A DNA stretch of 38,069 nucleotides. Origin: an uncultured Dokdonia sp. (GTDB lineage: Bacteria; Bacteroidota; Bacteroidia; Flavobacteriales; Flavobacteriaceae). The notes under the pieces were generated by a model. It had not been told where the DNA came from, made no database searches, and saw only the letters and a list, made by a program, of their open reading frames with translations. The position numbers were made by a program, and so were the translations under genes. Positions 1-8,586 of this stretch are shown piece by piece. The stretch spans positions 1 to 38,069 of the forward strand of contig CAJXSW010000015.1 in the NCBI GenBank assembly GCA_913060645.1, given 5' to 3'. The number at the start of each line of letters is the position of its first letter. Within the stretch, counting starts at the first letter, position 1.

Positions 1-49
1 ATCTACACTATCCTCTTCGTCGGCAGCGTCAGATGTGTATAAGAGACAG
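1..49 (+). other. Untrimmed Nextera i5-side adapter, not genomic
   Basis: Bases 1-8 match the tail of the Illumina P5 primer, 9-16 are an eight-base index (TATCCTCT), 17-30 are the Nextera read-1 adapter and 31-49 are the Tn5 mosaic end AGATGTGTATAAGAGACAG. Genomic sequence starts at base 50. Translated on the minus strand, this stretch adds a false tail beginning [10 protein letters not shown] to the mutB product. Confidence 0.97.
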
Positions 50-1718
50 CTTTACTATATACACCACTAAAGGATTGGATTTGTGCTTTGTGCCTTCCGT
101 ATACATCTTCCAGCGCATCTGAAATCTCTCCTAAAGTTGCTCGCTCCTGTGCAGCTGTAACCGCCAGTGCAAGTAAATTACCATTACCCGTACGAGCCGC
201 TTCTGTAAGTGCAGCGAGGGCTTTTTTTACATTTTCGGTATTACGAGCTGCTCTAATATCTGCTAAACGCTTAAGCTGCCCTTCTCTTACTTTTGTATTA
301 TCTACATCAAGAATATCTAGGTGCTCATCTTCTGTAGGTCGGTATTTATTTACTCCTACAATAATATCTTGCGCACTATCTATGCGTGCTTGCTTTCTAG
401 CAGCGGCCTCTTCAATACGCAGTTTAGGAATCCCAGCTTCAATCGCTTTAGTCATTCCGCCTAGCTCCTCAACTTCTTCAATAAGTTCCCAAGCTCGGTG
501 AGCAATATCATCTGTAAGTGACTCTACATAATAACTACCAGCCCAAGGATCTACTGTTTTTGTAATATGCGTTTCTTGCTGTAAGAATATCTGTGTGTTT
601 CTTGCAATACGCGCAGAAAAATCTGTAGGTAAGGCAATAGCCTCATCCAGTGCATTTGTATGTAAACTCTGTGTGCCTCCAAAGGCAGCCGCAGCTGCTT
701 CAATGGTAGTACGAGCCACATTATTAAAAGGATCTTGCTCCGTAAGGCTCCACCCACTTGTCTGGCAGTGCGTTCTAAGAGCGAGAGATTTAGGGTTTTT
801 GGGGTTAAATTGCTTTACAATTTTTGCCCATAGCATACGTGCTGCACGCATTTTGGCAATTTCCATAAAGTGGTTCATCCCTATTGCCCAGAAAAAAGAT
901 AATCTTGGAGCAAAGCTATCAATATCCATTCCTGCAGCGAGTCCGGTTTTTATGTATTCCAGACCATCTGCGAGTGTGTAAGCAAGTTCTATATCACAAG
1001 TAGCGCCGGCTTCTTGCATATGGTATCCTGAGATAGATATACTATTAAATTTAGGCATGTTTGCAGCCGTATATTCAAATATATCTGAGATAATTCTCAT
1101 TGAAGGAGTAGGTGGATATATGTACGTGTTGCGCACCATAAACTCCTTCAAAATGTCATTTTGTATCGTTCCAGAAAGCAGTGCTGGATCCACTCCTTGT
1201 TCTTGAGCTGCTACAATGTAAAATGCCATAATAGGCAATACAGCACCGTTCATAGTCATTGAAACAGACATCTTATCTAGCGGTATCTGATCAAAGAGAA
1301 TTTTCATATCCTCTACAGAATCTATCGCAACACCAGCCTTACCTACATCACCTACTACGCGCTCATGATCACTATCATAACCACGGTGCGTGGCAAGATC
1401 AAATGCCACCGAAAGCCCTTTTTGACCAGCAGCGAGATTACGGCGATAAAATGCATTACTATCTTCGGCAGTTGAGAAACCTGCATACTGTCGTATCGTC
1501 CATGGACGACGCACGTACATCGTACTATAGGGGCCTCTTAAGTGCGGAGCAACACCAGCAATAAAATCAAGATGCTCCAGTCCTTTTACATCATCCTTAG
1601 TGTAACGAGACTTTACATCAATCTTCTCTGCAGTAGTAGTGATCTTAACTTCTGCTAATGAAGGAGAATTTTCTTCTTGGGAAGAAAGTGTGATATGTTG
1701 AATATTTCTTCTACTCAT
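50..1718 (-). CDS. mutB: Methylmalonyl-CoA mutase large (catalytic) subunit, C-terminus cut by contig end
   Basis: Interconverts succinyl-CoA and (R)-methylmalonyl-CoA using adenosylcobalamin, in the cytoplasm, as a heterodimer with MutA. About 556 genuine residues are present, against roughly 700 in the family. The TIM-barrel substrate domain is clear: [20 protein letters not shown] at residues 66-85, and GYHMQEAGA at 231-239, whose His matches the catalytic His of the Propionibacterium enzyme. The C-terminal cobalamin-binding domain with DxHxxG would lie beyond the contig end. The last 15 apparent residues are adapter-derived. The start codon overlaps the stop of the upstream lipoprotein gene by eight bases, so the two are probably translationally coupled within the udk-ftsB-mutA-mutB operon. 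Family assignment is firm; the gene is broken by the assembly, not by mutation. Confidence 0.96.
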
Positions 1719-2295
1719 TACTTTCTTTTATAGGAAGCTCAGTCATTGTAAGCTGTTGATAATAAGTATCCAAAGCCACATATAAAGCCGTATATCTATC
1801 TGATTGAGATTTGTATGCAAAATTTCTCATTCGAGAATTAAATAATTTTGGATCCATTGTGTTTGAATCAACAAGCGCTTCTATCATAAGAGCAAGCTGC
1901 GGATCCTCTATATTTTCAAGAACACATAAAATATTATTATACACTAGATTACTTTTAAATCCGCCGTCTTTTATAAATCCTTCTTTTACAAGTTCCTTTC
2001 TTATTTCTAAAGTATGTGATGTAGCTAATCGCTCATATTCTGCTACTCCCGAAAAACCAGCATATAAAAAATTTGCATAGGCCTTATTAATCAATTGTGA
2101 TTCTGGATCATAGGCATTTGTGATATCTTGTTCAAATTGGTACAGTGCTTCATTGAGCAGTGCATTATTTTCATTTTCACAATTAATTACTTGTTCCTTA
2201 TCTGCGTGTTTATACTCAAGTGAAGCTTGATTTTCACATGATACCACTCCAACTGCTATAATTATTGCAACAATAAGGTTATACACTTTTTTCAT
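1711..2295 (-). CDS. Small predicted lipoprotein between mutA and mutB, function unknown
   Basis: 194 residues. The N-terminus has a Lys-rich start, a hydrophobic stretch and a lipobox VVSC with the lipidated Cys at residue 20, so I infer export and lipid anchoring. The rest is acidic and helix-rich with no motif I recognise. It sits 4 bases after mutA and overlaps the mutB start by 8 bases (ATGAGTAG), so it is co-transcribed with and probably coupled to both mutase subunits. A lipoprotein has no obvious role in a cytoplasmic B12 enzyme, and the order may simply be inherited operon structure. No function is claimed. Confidence 0.8.
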   Translation of the reverse strand: MKKVYNLIVAIIIAVGVVSCENQASLEYKHADKEQVINCENENNALLNEALYQFEQDITNAYDPESQLINKAYANFLYAGFSGVAEYERLATSHTLEIRKELVKEGFIKDGGFKSNLVYNNILCVLENIEDPQLALMIEALVDSNTMDPKLFNSRMRNFAYKSQSDRYTALYVALDTYYQQLTMTELPIKESNE

Positions 2296-2299
2296 AAGA

Positions 2300-3658
2300 C
2301 TACTTTTCTGCTTTAATACGTTCTTGTTCTAATGCCTCAGCTAGGCGTTTTGCAATTATAGGCTCCAGTAAAGTTTTACGAGGATTAATTTTCACAAAAG
2401 GGTAAATTTCTAACTCACCTTTCATTGCGTCTTTTGGATTAGGATGTTTATTTGTCCCCAAAAGAATCAACTCTCCTTCATCAAACTTAGCCTGTTCCTT
2501 TGCAGCACTTTCTTTTATTTTACGCTGGATAGTTCCTTCTTTAAGTTGTCTCAAAAATCCTCCTTGCGCTTCTATATCTTTATAAAGCGTAAGTGCTTTT
2601 TCAGCCAATTGCGAAGTAAGCTCTTCTACATAATAAGAACCATCTGCAGGGTTTTGAACTACATCAAAATAGCTTTCTTCTTTGAGAACGATGAGCTGGT
2701 TGCGAGAAATGCGCTGTCCAAAATTATTAGTCTTGTGATATAGTGCATCATAAGGCATATTTACCACCCAGTCTGCGCCACCTAGCACAGCACTCATACA
2801 CTCCGTAGTGGTGCGCAGCATGTTTATATTATAATCGTAAATCGTTTTATTGCGTCTTGATGGGTGCGCTATTATGCTAATAGCTGCATCCGTGTAATTA
2901 AATGCAGACAGCACTACCGCAGCAAGCTTTCTGAGCGCTCTTAGCTTTGCAATTTCAAAAAAGTAATTAGTTCCTACTGCAACTTCAAAAGTGACAAGAT
3001 TTATACTAAGCTTCTCTTTCTCACAATGGTTCAAATATTCGGTAAGATGAGCTATGCCGTAAGCTAGTTGCTGTACCATAGTGGCACCAGCATTCTGATA
3101 TAAGGTGGTATCTACAGTAAGTTTACTTTCTTCTCCCTGTAGCAAACTGCTCACTATATCGTGATCCTTTTGCAAGTTGTGATACCAGTTACCATCAAGT
3201 GCAAGATGATTAATGATATCGAGCTTTGTGGTGATATGATACGCTTTCGCGAAAGCGTGAAAACGTTTATAAAAATCTTCATCAAGAAAACTGAGCTCAA
3301 AATAAAGAGGGATTCTTTTATGCTTTAAACTTTCAAATAACAACTCAAGATCAAACAAAGTATCTGCCTGAAAGTAGATAGCCTCTGCTCCGTTCTCTAT
3401 AGCTTTATTTGCGGTTTGCGCCGACTTAGCCGCATCTACTATAAATATTTTCTCTCCTATAAACCATTGTTGTGGAGCTTGAACAGCGACAGTTTCTTTT
3501 ATTTCATCACTGTGATAAAAAGGCTTTACATGTATCCCTTCTAGACTTTGCCAGACAAGCGTCTCATTATAGTCTGCCCCTTTGAGGTCAAACTGTATTT
3601 TTTGCTTGAAAGCCTTTGCCGAAACTGCGTCAAATTCTGAAAATAAATTAGTCTTCAT
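2300..3658 (-). CDS. mutA: Methylmalonyl-CoA mutase small subunit
   Basis: Non-catalytic partner of MutB in heterodimeric methylmalonyl-CoA mutase. The protein resembles the mutase TIM-barrel throughout (for example the stretch containing VAVGTNYFFEIAKLRALR) but is shorter than MutB and diverges at its C-terminus, as small subunits do. I chose the ATG at 3658 (MKTNLFSEFD) over an upstream in-frame start at 3688 that would add ten residues lying inside the ftsB-like gene. With this start the overlap with the ftsB-like gene is 11 bases. About residue 134 the dispersed palindrome at 3242-3257 is read as AFAKA, in a segment between barrel elements. The lipoprotein gene follows after 4 bases. Confidence 0.92.
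   Translation of the reverse strand: MKTNLFSEFDAVSAKAFKQKIQFDLKGADYNETLVWQSLEGIHVKPFYHSDEIKETVAVQAPQQWFIGEKIFIVDAAKSAQTANKAIENGAEAIYFQADTLFDLELLFESLKHKRIPLYFELSFLDEDFYKRFHAFAKAYHITTKLDIINHLALDGNWYHNLQKDHDIVSSLLQGEESKLTVDTTLYQNAGATMVQQLAYGIAHLTEYLNHCEKEKLSINLVTFEVAVGTNYFFEIAKLRALRKLAAVVLSAFNYTDAAISIIAHPSRRNKTIYDYNINMLRTTTECMSAVLGGADWVVNMPYDALYHKTNNFGQRISRNQLIVLKEESYFDVVQNPADGSYYVEELTSQLAEKALTLYKDIEAQGGFLRQLKEGTIQRKIKESAAKEQAKFDEGELILLGTNKHPNPKDAMKGELEIYPFVKINPRKTLLEPIIAKRLAEALEQERIKAEK
3242..3257. repeat. Dispersed palindrome copy 1 (in mutA)
   Basis: Perfect CGCTTTCGCGAAAGCG flanked by A and T, so the symmetry extends to 18 bases. Read in the gene as Ala-Phe-Ala-Lys-Ala. Confidence 0.95.
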
Positions 3659-3980
3659 TCTCTGTAGATAAACTATCTTGATATTCAATTATATAAATCT
3701 CCTCGTTATCCTTTTTCATAAGGTATTCTTCACGAGCAAATCTTTCTAAACCTGCACTATCTTTAAGTTGTAAGATTTGTGCATTATCCTCTGCTATTTC
3801 CTTTTTAAAGTATGCCCTATTACCTTCCAGCTTATCGTATTCTTGATTGAGCTCTCTGTGTAATAAATAAGAACTTCCATCAAAAAACAGCATCCACACT
3901 ATAAAAATGAAAAAAATGAGCAAGTATTTATTGCTCATTATTCTAAACCATTTTTTCTGTTTTAGTTCCTTGATGTTCAT
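3648..3980 (-). CDS. Septum formation initiator, FtsB/DivIC family
   Basis: 110 residues: a short basic cytoplasmic tail, one membrane segment at about residues 19-38 (LLIFFIFIVWMLFF), then a charged coiled-coil region and a short tail containing LERFAREEYLMKKDNEEIYII, typical of FtsB/DivIC proteins. Members sit in the inner membrane and bridge FtsL and FtsQ in the divisome. It lies 21 bases after udk and overlaps mutA by 11 bases, so it probably shares one transcript with metabolic genes. As I recall, this order is common in Flavobacteriaceae. Start Met1 is used; Met15 is a possible alternative just before the membrane segment. Confidence 0.85.
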   Translation of the reverse strand: MNIKELKQKKWFRIMSNKYLLIFFIFIVWMLFFDGSSYLLHRELNQEYDKLEGNRAYFKKEIAEDNAQILQLKDSAGLERFAREEYLMKKDNEEIYIIEYQDSLSTENED

Positions 3981-4001
3981 TGTTGTAAATATAACAAAAC
4001 C

Positions 4002-4610
4002 TTAATGTAATCGTTCGTTTATGATACTACGAACGATATCTACAGCCACTGTATTGTACCTATTATTAGGTATAATGATATCTGCAAACTCCTTTGTAGG
4101 CTCAATGAACTGCTGGTGCATGGGCTTCAGTGTAGTTTGATATCTATTTAACACCTCATCTAGATCACGACCACGCTCTGCAATATCTCTCTTAAGACGG
4201 CGTATTAAACGCTCATCACTATCTGCATGCACAAATACTTTGATATCAAAAAGATTACGAATATTAGGATCTGTCAAAATAAGAATCCCCTCTACCACAA
4301 GCACGTTTGTAGGACTCGTAAGGACGGTCTCATCAATGCGGTTATGTGCAACAAATGAATACATAGGCTGCAAAATATTTCTTCCCTCTTTAAGCTCAAC
4401 AAGATGCTGGCAAAGCAAAGGAAAATCTATTGCGTTAGGGTGATCAAAGTTCACCTTCTTACGATCTTCCATCGATAATGCAGAGAGATCTTTGTAGTAT
4501 GAATCTTGAGAAATTACTGTTACTTGTCCTTCTGGTAGATCTGACACAATCTGATCTACAACGGTAGTCTTACCACTTCCGGTACCACCGCCTATTCCTA
4601 TAATAAGCAT
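4002..4610 (-). CDS. udk: Uridine kinase
   Basis: Phosphorylates uridine and cytidine to UMP and CMP in pyrimidine salvage, in the cytoplasm. 202 residues is the normal length for the family. The P-loop GGGTGSGKTT is at residues 7-16, followed by the family-typical QDSYYKDLS and NFDHPNAID (substrate-binding Asp and His region) and the lid segment RLIRRLKRDIAERGRDLDEV. It is the first gene of the minus-strand run through ftsB, mutA, the lipoprotein and mutB. The 171-base gap upstream holds the hflX terminator, so a promoter probably lies at about 4611-4690, but I cannot point to a convincing box. Confidence 0.96.
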   Translation of the reverse strand: MLIIGIGGGTGSGKTTVVDQIVSDLPEGQVTVISQDSYYKDLSALSMEDRKKVNFDHPNAIDFPLLCQHLVELKEGRNILQPMYSFVAHNRIDETVLTSPTNVLVVEGILILTDPNIRNLFDIKVFVHADSDERLIRRLKRDIAERGRDLDEVLNRYQTTLKPMHQQFIEPTKEFADIIIPNNRYNTVAVDIVRSIINERLH

Positions 4611-4717
4611 ATAATATTATTTTGAGGTAAAGGTACTATTTACGGATTAGTCTTTTATGAGAGGTTTCAAAAAATCAAGAATAATAGTAAAAGCTCAACT
4701 ATCGCTTTTGAGCAAAA

Positions 4718-4754
4718 AAAAAATCGAAGGCCCTAAGAAAGCCTTCGATTTTTT
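4718..4754 (-). terminator. Rho-independent terminator after hflX
   Basis: Perfect 14-base arms (4718-4731 and 4741-4754), core ATCGAAGGC/GCCTTCGAT, with a 9-base loop. A/T runs flank both sides, so on the minus strand the stem is followed by a U tract. It lies 28 bases past the hflX stop. A smaller hairpin, GCTCAA/TTGAGC, lies just beyond it at 4692-4713. Confidence 0.88.
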
Positions 4755-4781
4755 CTTTTACGCTATTAAGAATAAATAATC

Positions 4782-6011
4782 TTATTCTTCCTCGCTATTT
4801 CCTACTTGCTCCTCATATTCTGGATATAAAAATGCATTGTAAGGAAATCTTGTCACGTGAATCTCTCTTACGCGTTCGTAGATTTTCTTTCTGAACTCCT
4901 CAAAGTTATTTTTGTTAAGTGCAGATATAAAGATAGCATCACCATTAGTACGTGACATCCATGTTTCTTTCCACTCGTCAAGTGTGTAATGTGCACCAGT
5001 GCGCTCTACCATAAGATCTTCGTCATCATAAGCCTCTGCCGTATAAGCATCAATCTTATTAAAAACCATAAGCGTAGGCTTGTCCATACTCTCAATCTCA
5101 TCAAGAATCTGGTTTACAGCATTAATGTGATCCTCAAATTGTGGATGAGAAATATCTACCACATGCAGTAGTAAATCTGCCTCACGCACTTCATCAAGCG
5201 TACTTTTAAAAGAATCTACTAGCTGTGTAGGTAACTTACGTATAAATCCTACCGTGTCTGAAAGTAGAAAAGGAAGATTCCCTACCACCACTTTACGTAC
5301 GGTAGTATCTAAGGTTGCAAAAAGTTTATTTTCGGCAAATACTTTACTCTTACTTATTACATTCATGAGGGTACTCTTCCCCACATTCGTATAACCTACG
5401 AGAGCAACTCTCACGAGTGCACCACGATTACCACGCTGCGTAGCCATTTGCTTATCTATAGTAAGCATCTTCTTTTTAAGCAAGGTAATACGGTCACGCA
5501 CAATACGTCTATCTGTTTCAATCTCTGTCTCTCCAGGACCGCGCATACCTATACCTCCACGCTGGCGCTCAAGGTGTGTCCATAAACCCGTAAGTCTAGG
5601 CAGCAAATACTCATACTGAGCAAGCTCCACTTGTGTGCGTGCATAACTCGTTTGAGCTCTCTGAGCAAAAATGTCAAGTATCAAATAGGTGCGATCTACA
5701 ATCTTACATTTTAAGATTGCTTCTATGTTACGTTGTTGTCCAGGAGTAAGTTCGTCATCAAAGATCACAGTACCCACATCGTGCTGCTCTACATATGCAG
5801 CAACGTCTTCCATCTTCCCTGTCCCTATAAAAGTTTTAGGATTAGGTTTTTCTAATTTCTGAGAGAAACGCTTTAAAACTTCACCTCCTGCTGTATAAGC
5901 AAGAAACTCAAGTTCGTCAAGGTATTCCGTCATTTTATCGTGTGATTGCTTTTGAGTAACTAGCCCCACCAGCACACACTTTTCATAATCTATTTTTTCT
6001 GTTTCGATCAT
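4782..6011 (-). CDS. hflX: Ribosome-associated GTPase HflX
   Basis: HflX splits stalled or hibernating ribosomes and hydrolyses GTP. The 409-residue reading has the N-terminal HflX domain (FIGTGKMEDV near residue 61, DDELTPGQQRN near 85), the linker RGGIGMRGPGETEIETDRR at 151-169, and the G domain: G1 GYTNVGKST at 206-214, G3 DTVGF, G4 NKID. I chose the ATG at 6011 (MIETEKIDYEKC) because homologues start close to this motif; a longer frame to 6062 adds 17 residues with no family resemblance. It is divergent from the adjacent EEP gene. A perfect TAnnTTTG box (6017-6024) sits only five bases before the ATG, so the message may have almost no leader. Confidence 0.95.
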   Translation of the reverse strand: MIETEKIDYEKCVLVGLVTQKQSHDKMTEYLDELEFLAYTAGGEVLKRFSQKLEKPNPKTFIGTGKMEDVAAYVEQHDVGTVIFDDELTPGQQRNIEAILKCKIVDRTYLILDIFAQRAQTSYARTQVELAQYEYLLPRLTGLWTHLERQRGGIGMRGPGETEIETDRRIVRDRITLLKKKMLTIDKQMATQRGNRGALVRVALVGYTNVGKSTLMNVISKSKVFAENKLFATLDTTVRKVVVGNLPFLLSDTVGFIRKLPTQLVDSFKSTLDEVREADLLLHVVDISHPQFEDHINAVNQILDEIESMDKPTLMVFNKIDAYTAEAYDDEDLMVERTGAHYTLDEWKETWMSRTNGDAIFISALNKNNFEEFRKKIYERVREIHVTRFPYNAFLYPEYEEQVGNSEEE

Positions 6012-6016
6012 ATTAA

Positions 6017-6024
6017 CAAAGGTA
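6017..6024 (-). promoter_or_regulatory. Possible -7 box of hflX
   Basis: The minus strand reads TACCTTTG, a perfect match to the Bacteroidetes TAnnTTTG element, but without a TTG at the expected -33 distance. If used, transcription would begin at or within a few bases of the ATG at 6011. Confidence 0.35.
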
Positions 6025-6080
6025 GCAAATGGATTGCAGTCTTTTTGACTAAATTGTAACACTCATAGACACTATTCATT

Positions 6081-7064
6081 ATGAAGGATGATTCCGCTTT
6101 CGCGAAAGCGCAACAAGAAAAAATACAATGTGCAGTAGGCTTTTACAACCTAGAAAATCTTTTTGACACGACAAACAACCCAGAAACGCTAGATGACGAC
6201 TTTACACCGAACGGTTTTAAGGAGTGGAATAGCTATAAGTTTAATAAGAAAATAGCCAAACTATCTAAAGTCATCTCAAACATAGGAAAGGATGACACTA
6301 AGACCTCACCTTCTCTCCTAGGAGTTGCCGAAGTGGAAAATAGATCCGTATTAGAATCACTTATTGCGACAGACAACCTCAAAGATGAAGGTTATGATAT
6401 TGTTCATTATGACTCTCCAGATGAGCGTGGTATTGACGTAGCTTTATTATACAAAAAAGCAGATTTTAAAGTAACACAGAGTGAGCCCATCACACTCTAC
6501 CTAGAAGCCGATGAAGGTGGCAGAGACTATACTCGTGACATTCTTTATGTTCAAGGAGAACTTTTAGGAAATCCTGTGCACATACTAGTAAATCACTGGC
6601 CTTCCCGAAGATCTGGTGAGAATGAAACCTCACAAAAGCGCATTGCAGCAGCTCAGCGTAATAGGGAAGTTATTGATAAACTCATAAATGAAAATCCTAA
6701 AGTGAAGATTATCATTATGGGCGATTTTAATGACGGGCCACACAGCGAAAGCGTAAAAAACAACCTCGTTAAAACTGAGTTTTATAACCCTATGCTGTAC
6801 TTAGGAACAAGATATGAGGGAAGTTTAAACTATAGATTTGAGTGGTTCATTTTTGATCAGATTATCTTTTCAAACAATTTTGTACAACTACACGAAAACA
6901 CACTTCTTTACGAGAAGTCAGATATTTACAATGACTTTTTCCTCACTGAGTATGATGGTAAATTTAAAGGAACACCCTTCCGCACCTATGCAGGAAAAAG
7001 ATATTTAGGCGGCTATAGCGACCACTTTCCGGTTTATAGCATTCTATCTACAAGACCTGACTAA
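6081..7064 (+). CDS. Endonuclease/exonuclease/phosphatase family protein, no signal peptide
   Basis: 327 residues with the EEP fold motifs in order: FYNLENLFDT near residue 22, GVAEVENR (metal-binding Glu), VNHWPSRRSGE, IIMGDFNDGPH (Asp/Asn pair) and the terminal GGYSDHFPV (catalytic Asp-His). The family cleaves phosphodiester or phosphomonoester bonds using Mg2+; the substrate here cannot be told. It is paralogous to the gene at 11484-12560 and even shares the AFAKAQQ string near the N-terminus, but it lacks the signal peptide: an in-frame TAG at 6066-6068 shuts off any upstream start. So it is cytoplasmic as written, or the export signal was lost. It is convergent with the DUF5689 gene, 9 bases apart. 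Confidence 0.88.
   Translation: MKDDSAFAKAQQEKIQCAVGFYNLENLFDTTNNPETLDDDFTPNGFKEWNSYKFNKKIAKLSKVISNIGKDDTKTSPSLLGVAEVENRSVLESLIATDNLKDEGYDIVHYDSPDERGIDVALLYKKADFKVTQSEPITLYLEADEGGRDYTRDILYVQGELLGNPVHILVNHWPSRRSGENETSQKRIAAAQRNREVIDKLINENPKVKIIIMGDFNDGPHSESVKNNLVKTEFYNPMLYLGTRYEGSLNYRFEWFIFDQIIFSNNFVQLHENTLLYEKSDIYNDFFLTEYDGKFKGTPFRTYAGKRYLGGYSDHFPVYSILSTRPD
6095..6110. repeat. Dispersed palindrome copy 2 (in first EEP gene)
   Basis: Perfect CGCTTTCGCGAAAGCG, read as AFAKA at residues 6-10. The six bases that follow (CAACAA) also match those after copy 3, so this copy lies at a homologous place in two paralogues. Confidence 0.95.
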
Positions 7065-7073
7065 AAGGATGTT

Positions 7074-8573
7074 TTAATTTGCTTTAATTTGAATCTCGTC
7101 AAGTTCATAAGTACCGTCAAAACTTGCATTCCCAGATCCGTTATATCTAAATGCAACATAGCCAGTACCTGTGACACAGGAGAGATCTACAATACCAGAG
7201 TCAATCCAGTTTCCAAAGAAATCATTATCTGCCACAATATCTGCTGCGGCTAGGACATCCCAAGTAGAAGCAGCAATTGTTGTGACATCGCCATCCCAGT
7301 CGTTAGAAAAAAGCAGCGTCAACCTACTGCCGTCTGCAAAGCTATTTGAGGTTCTAAAACGTAAGGTTTCTCCTGTATTTGATGTAAAATCTAATGGCGG
7401 AGTGATTAACCAAGACACCGTTCTCGCATCTCCAGAAAAAGCAGATGCAATTCTTGCAGACCTACCTAATGAGGCATTCTGTCCAGTGCTCGTATAAGCT
7501 TCCCATGCTTGTGTACCTTCTTCCTGATAATTAGTCCAGCCATTACCCATTATAGGGTTGTTATTAGTTTGCGTTTCAAAAAACTCTTCAAAGAGTATAT
7601 TCTCTCCCATTCCACTAGCTGGACCGCAATCTATTTCTACGGGATCACAGCGATCTGTCTCCCCAAAAATGACTGCTTCTGGATTGTTAATTGCAATATT
7701 GTAGGTATCTCCAAAAAAGTTACGTGTAAGTACTCCAGAAATATCTCCAACTCCATCTGGTAGCAATATGGATTTAAAATTTGCAAAGGTACTTGTGCTT
7801 ACAATGGTAGATTGCCCAGTGGAACAGTGTACCAGTTCTCGCTCTCCATCAAACTCATCAAGAGGTTCTCCCGCGTAGGTAACACTCCCATCAATGACAT
7901 CCTCCTTTATAAACTGAACATCTGTGAGCTTGACGAATATATTTTCTAACTCATTACTAAAGTCTTCTATAGTGACCTCCAGCGGAATTATCTCTTCAAT
8001 AATGGCTGATCTCTGCATAAAGCTAAACTGTGCTGGCGCTGGAATTTTATCTAGATTATCTGTCATGCCCAGCGTTAATACTCCGTTGCTATCTCCTATC
8101 CACAAACCTCCTATGGATTGATTGTTTAGCGTTGCATTACCTAGCTTTACAAATACCTTGCGACCCACTTCATAATAGGTAAACAGCGGACTTTCATCTA
8201 TAAGTACGCGAACACCTGCTGTAGGACTACTTGCTGCATCTTGTATGATGAGCTCTTCAAACCAGTTTCCAGAGGCATCACTACTTATCACAAAACCTTC
8301 TACATAACGATTGGTTTCAGAAAGATCAAGTCTAAATGTGCTCCGTAAGGCCGTAATATCTGCCTCGCTAGTGGCATTGATACCAAGATTATCTGCTTCA
8401 CTCAAAACAGCTTGCTCATAGAGATTTACTAGTTGTGCGATGGTGATTATTTCTCCGTCTAGATTTGGATCTGTGATTTCAAGTACTGGTGTTGAAAACT
8501 CATCATCATTTACGCAACTTACAATTAAGAAGAGTAAAACAACAACTAACAGTTTCTGGAATAATTTCATCAT
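7074..8573 (-). CDS. DUF5689 lipoprotein with C-terminal choice-of-anchor-J-like domain
   Basis: Predicted surface or outer-membrane lipoprotein of about 499 residues. The signal peptide MMKLFQKLLVVVLLFLIVSC ends in a lipobox. A DUF5689 region follows (YVEGFVISSDASGNWFEEL and onwards, an OB-like segment). The C-terminal ~170 residues, with NGWTNYQEEGTQAWEAY and WLITPPLDF, look like a choice-of-anchor-J/jelly-roll carbohydrate- or substrate-binding module. I chose the ATG at 8573 because the signal peptide begins there; the frame runs on to 8606 but would overlap the receptor gene. It lies 13 bases after the TonB receptor, so the pair is probably receptor plus surface partner, analogous to SusC/SusD. 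DUF5689 has no proven function that I know of. Confidence 0.85.
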   Translation of the reverse strand: MMKLFQKLLVVVLLFLIVSCVNDDEFSTPVLEITDPNLDGEIITIAQLVNLYEQAVLSEADNLGINATSEADITALRSTFRLDLSETNRYVEGFVISSDASGNWFEELIIQDAASSPTAGVRVLIDESPLFTYYEVGRKVFVKLGNATLNNQSIGGLWIGDSNGVLTLGMTDNLDKIPAPAQFSFMQRSAIIEEIIPLEVTIEDFSNELENIFVKLTDVQFIKEDVIDGSVTYAGEPLDEFDGERELVHCSTGQSTIVSTSTFANFKSILLPDGVGDISGVLTRNFFGDTYNIAINNPEAVIFGETDRCDPVEIDCGPASGMGENILFEEFFETQTNNNPIMGNGWTNYQEEGTQAWEAYTSTGQNASLGRSARIASAFSGDARTVSWLITPPLDFTSNTGETLRFRTSNSFADGSRLTLLFSNDWDGDVTTIAASTWDVLAAADIVADNDFFGNWIDSGIVDLSCVTGTGYVAFRYNGSGNASFDGTYELDEIQIKAN

Positions 8574-8586
8574 CTTAATTTTAAAG

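Noticed and set aside
3-49. Final 15 residues of the mutB reading frame as a real C-terminus
   Set aside because: They are encoded by Nextera adapter; the true gene continues beyond the contig.
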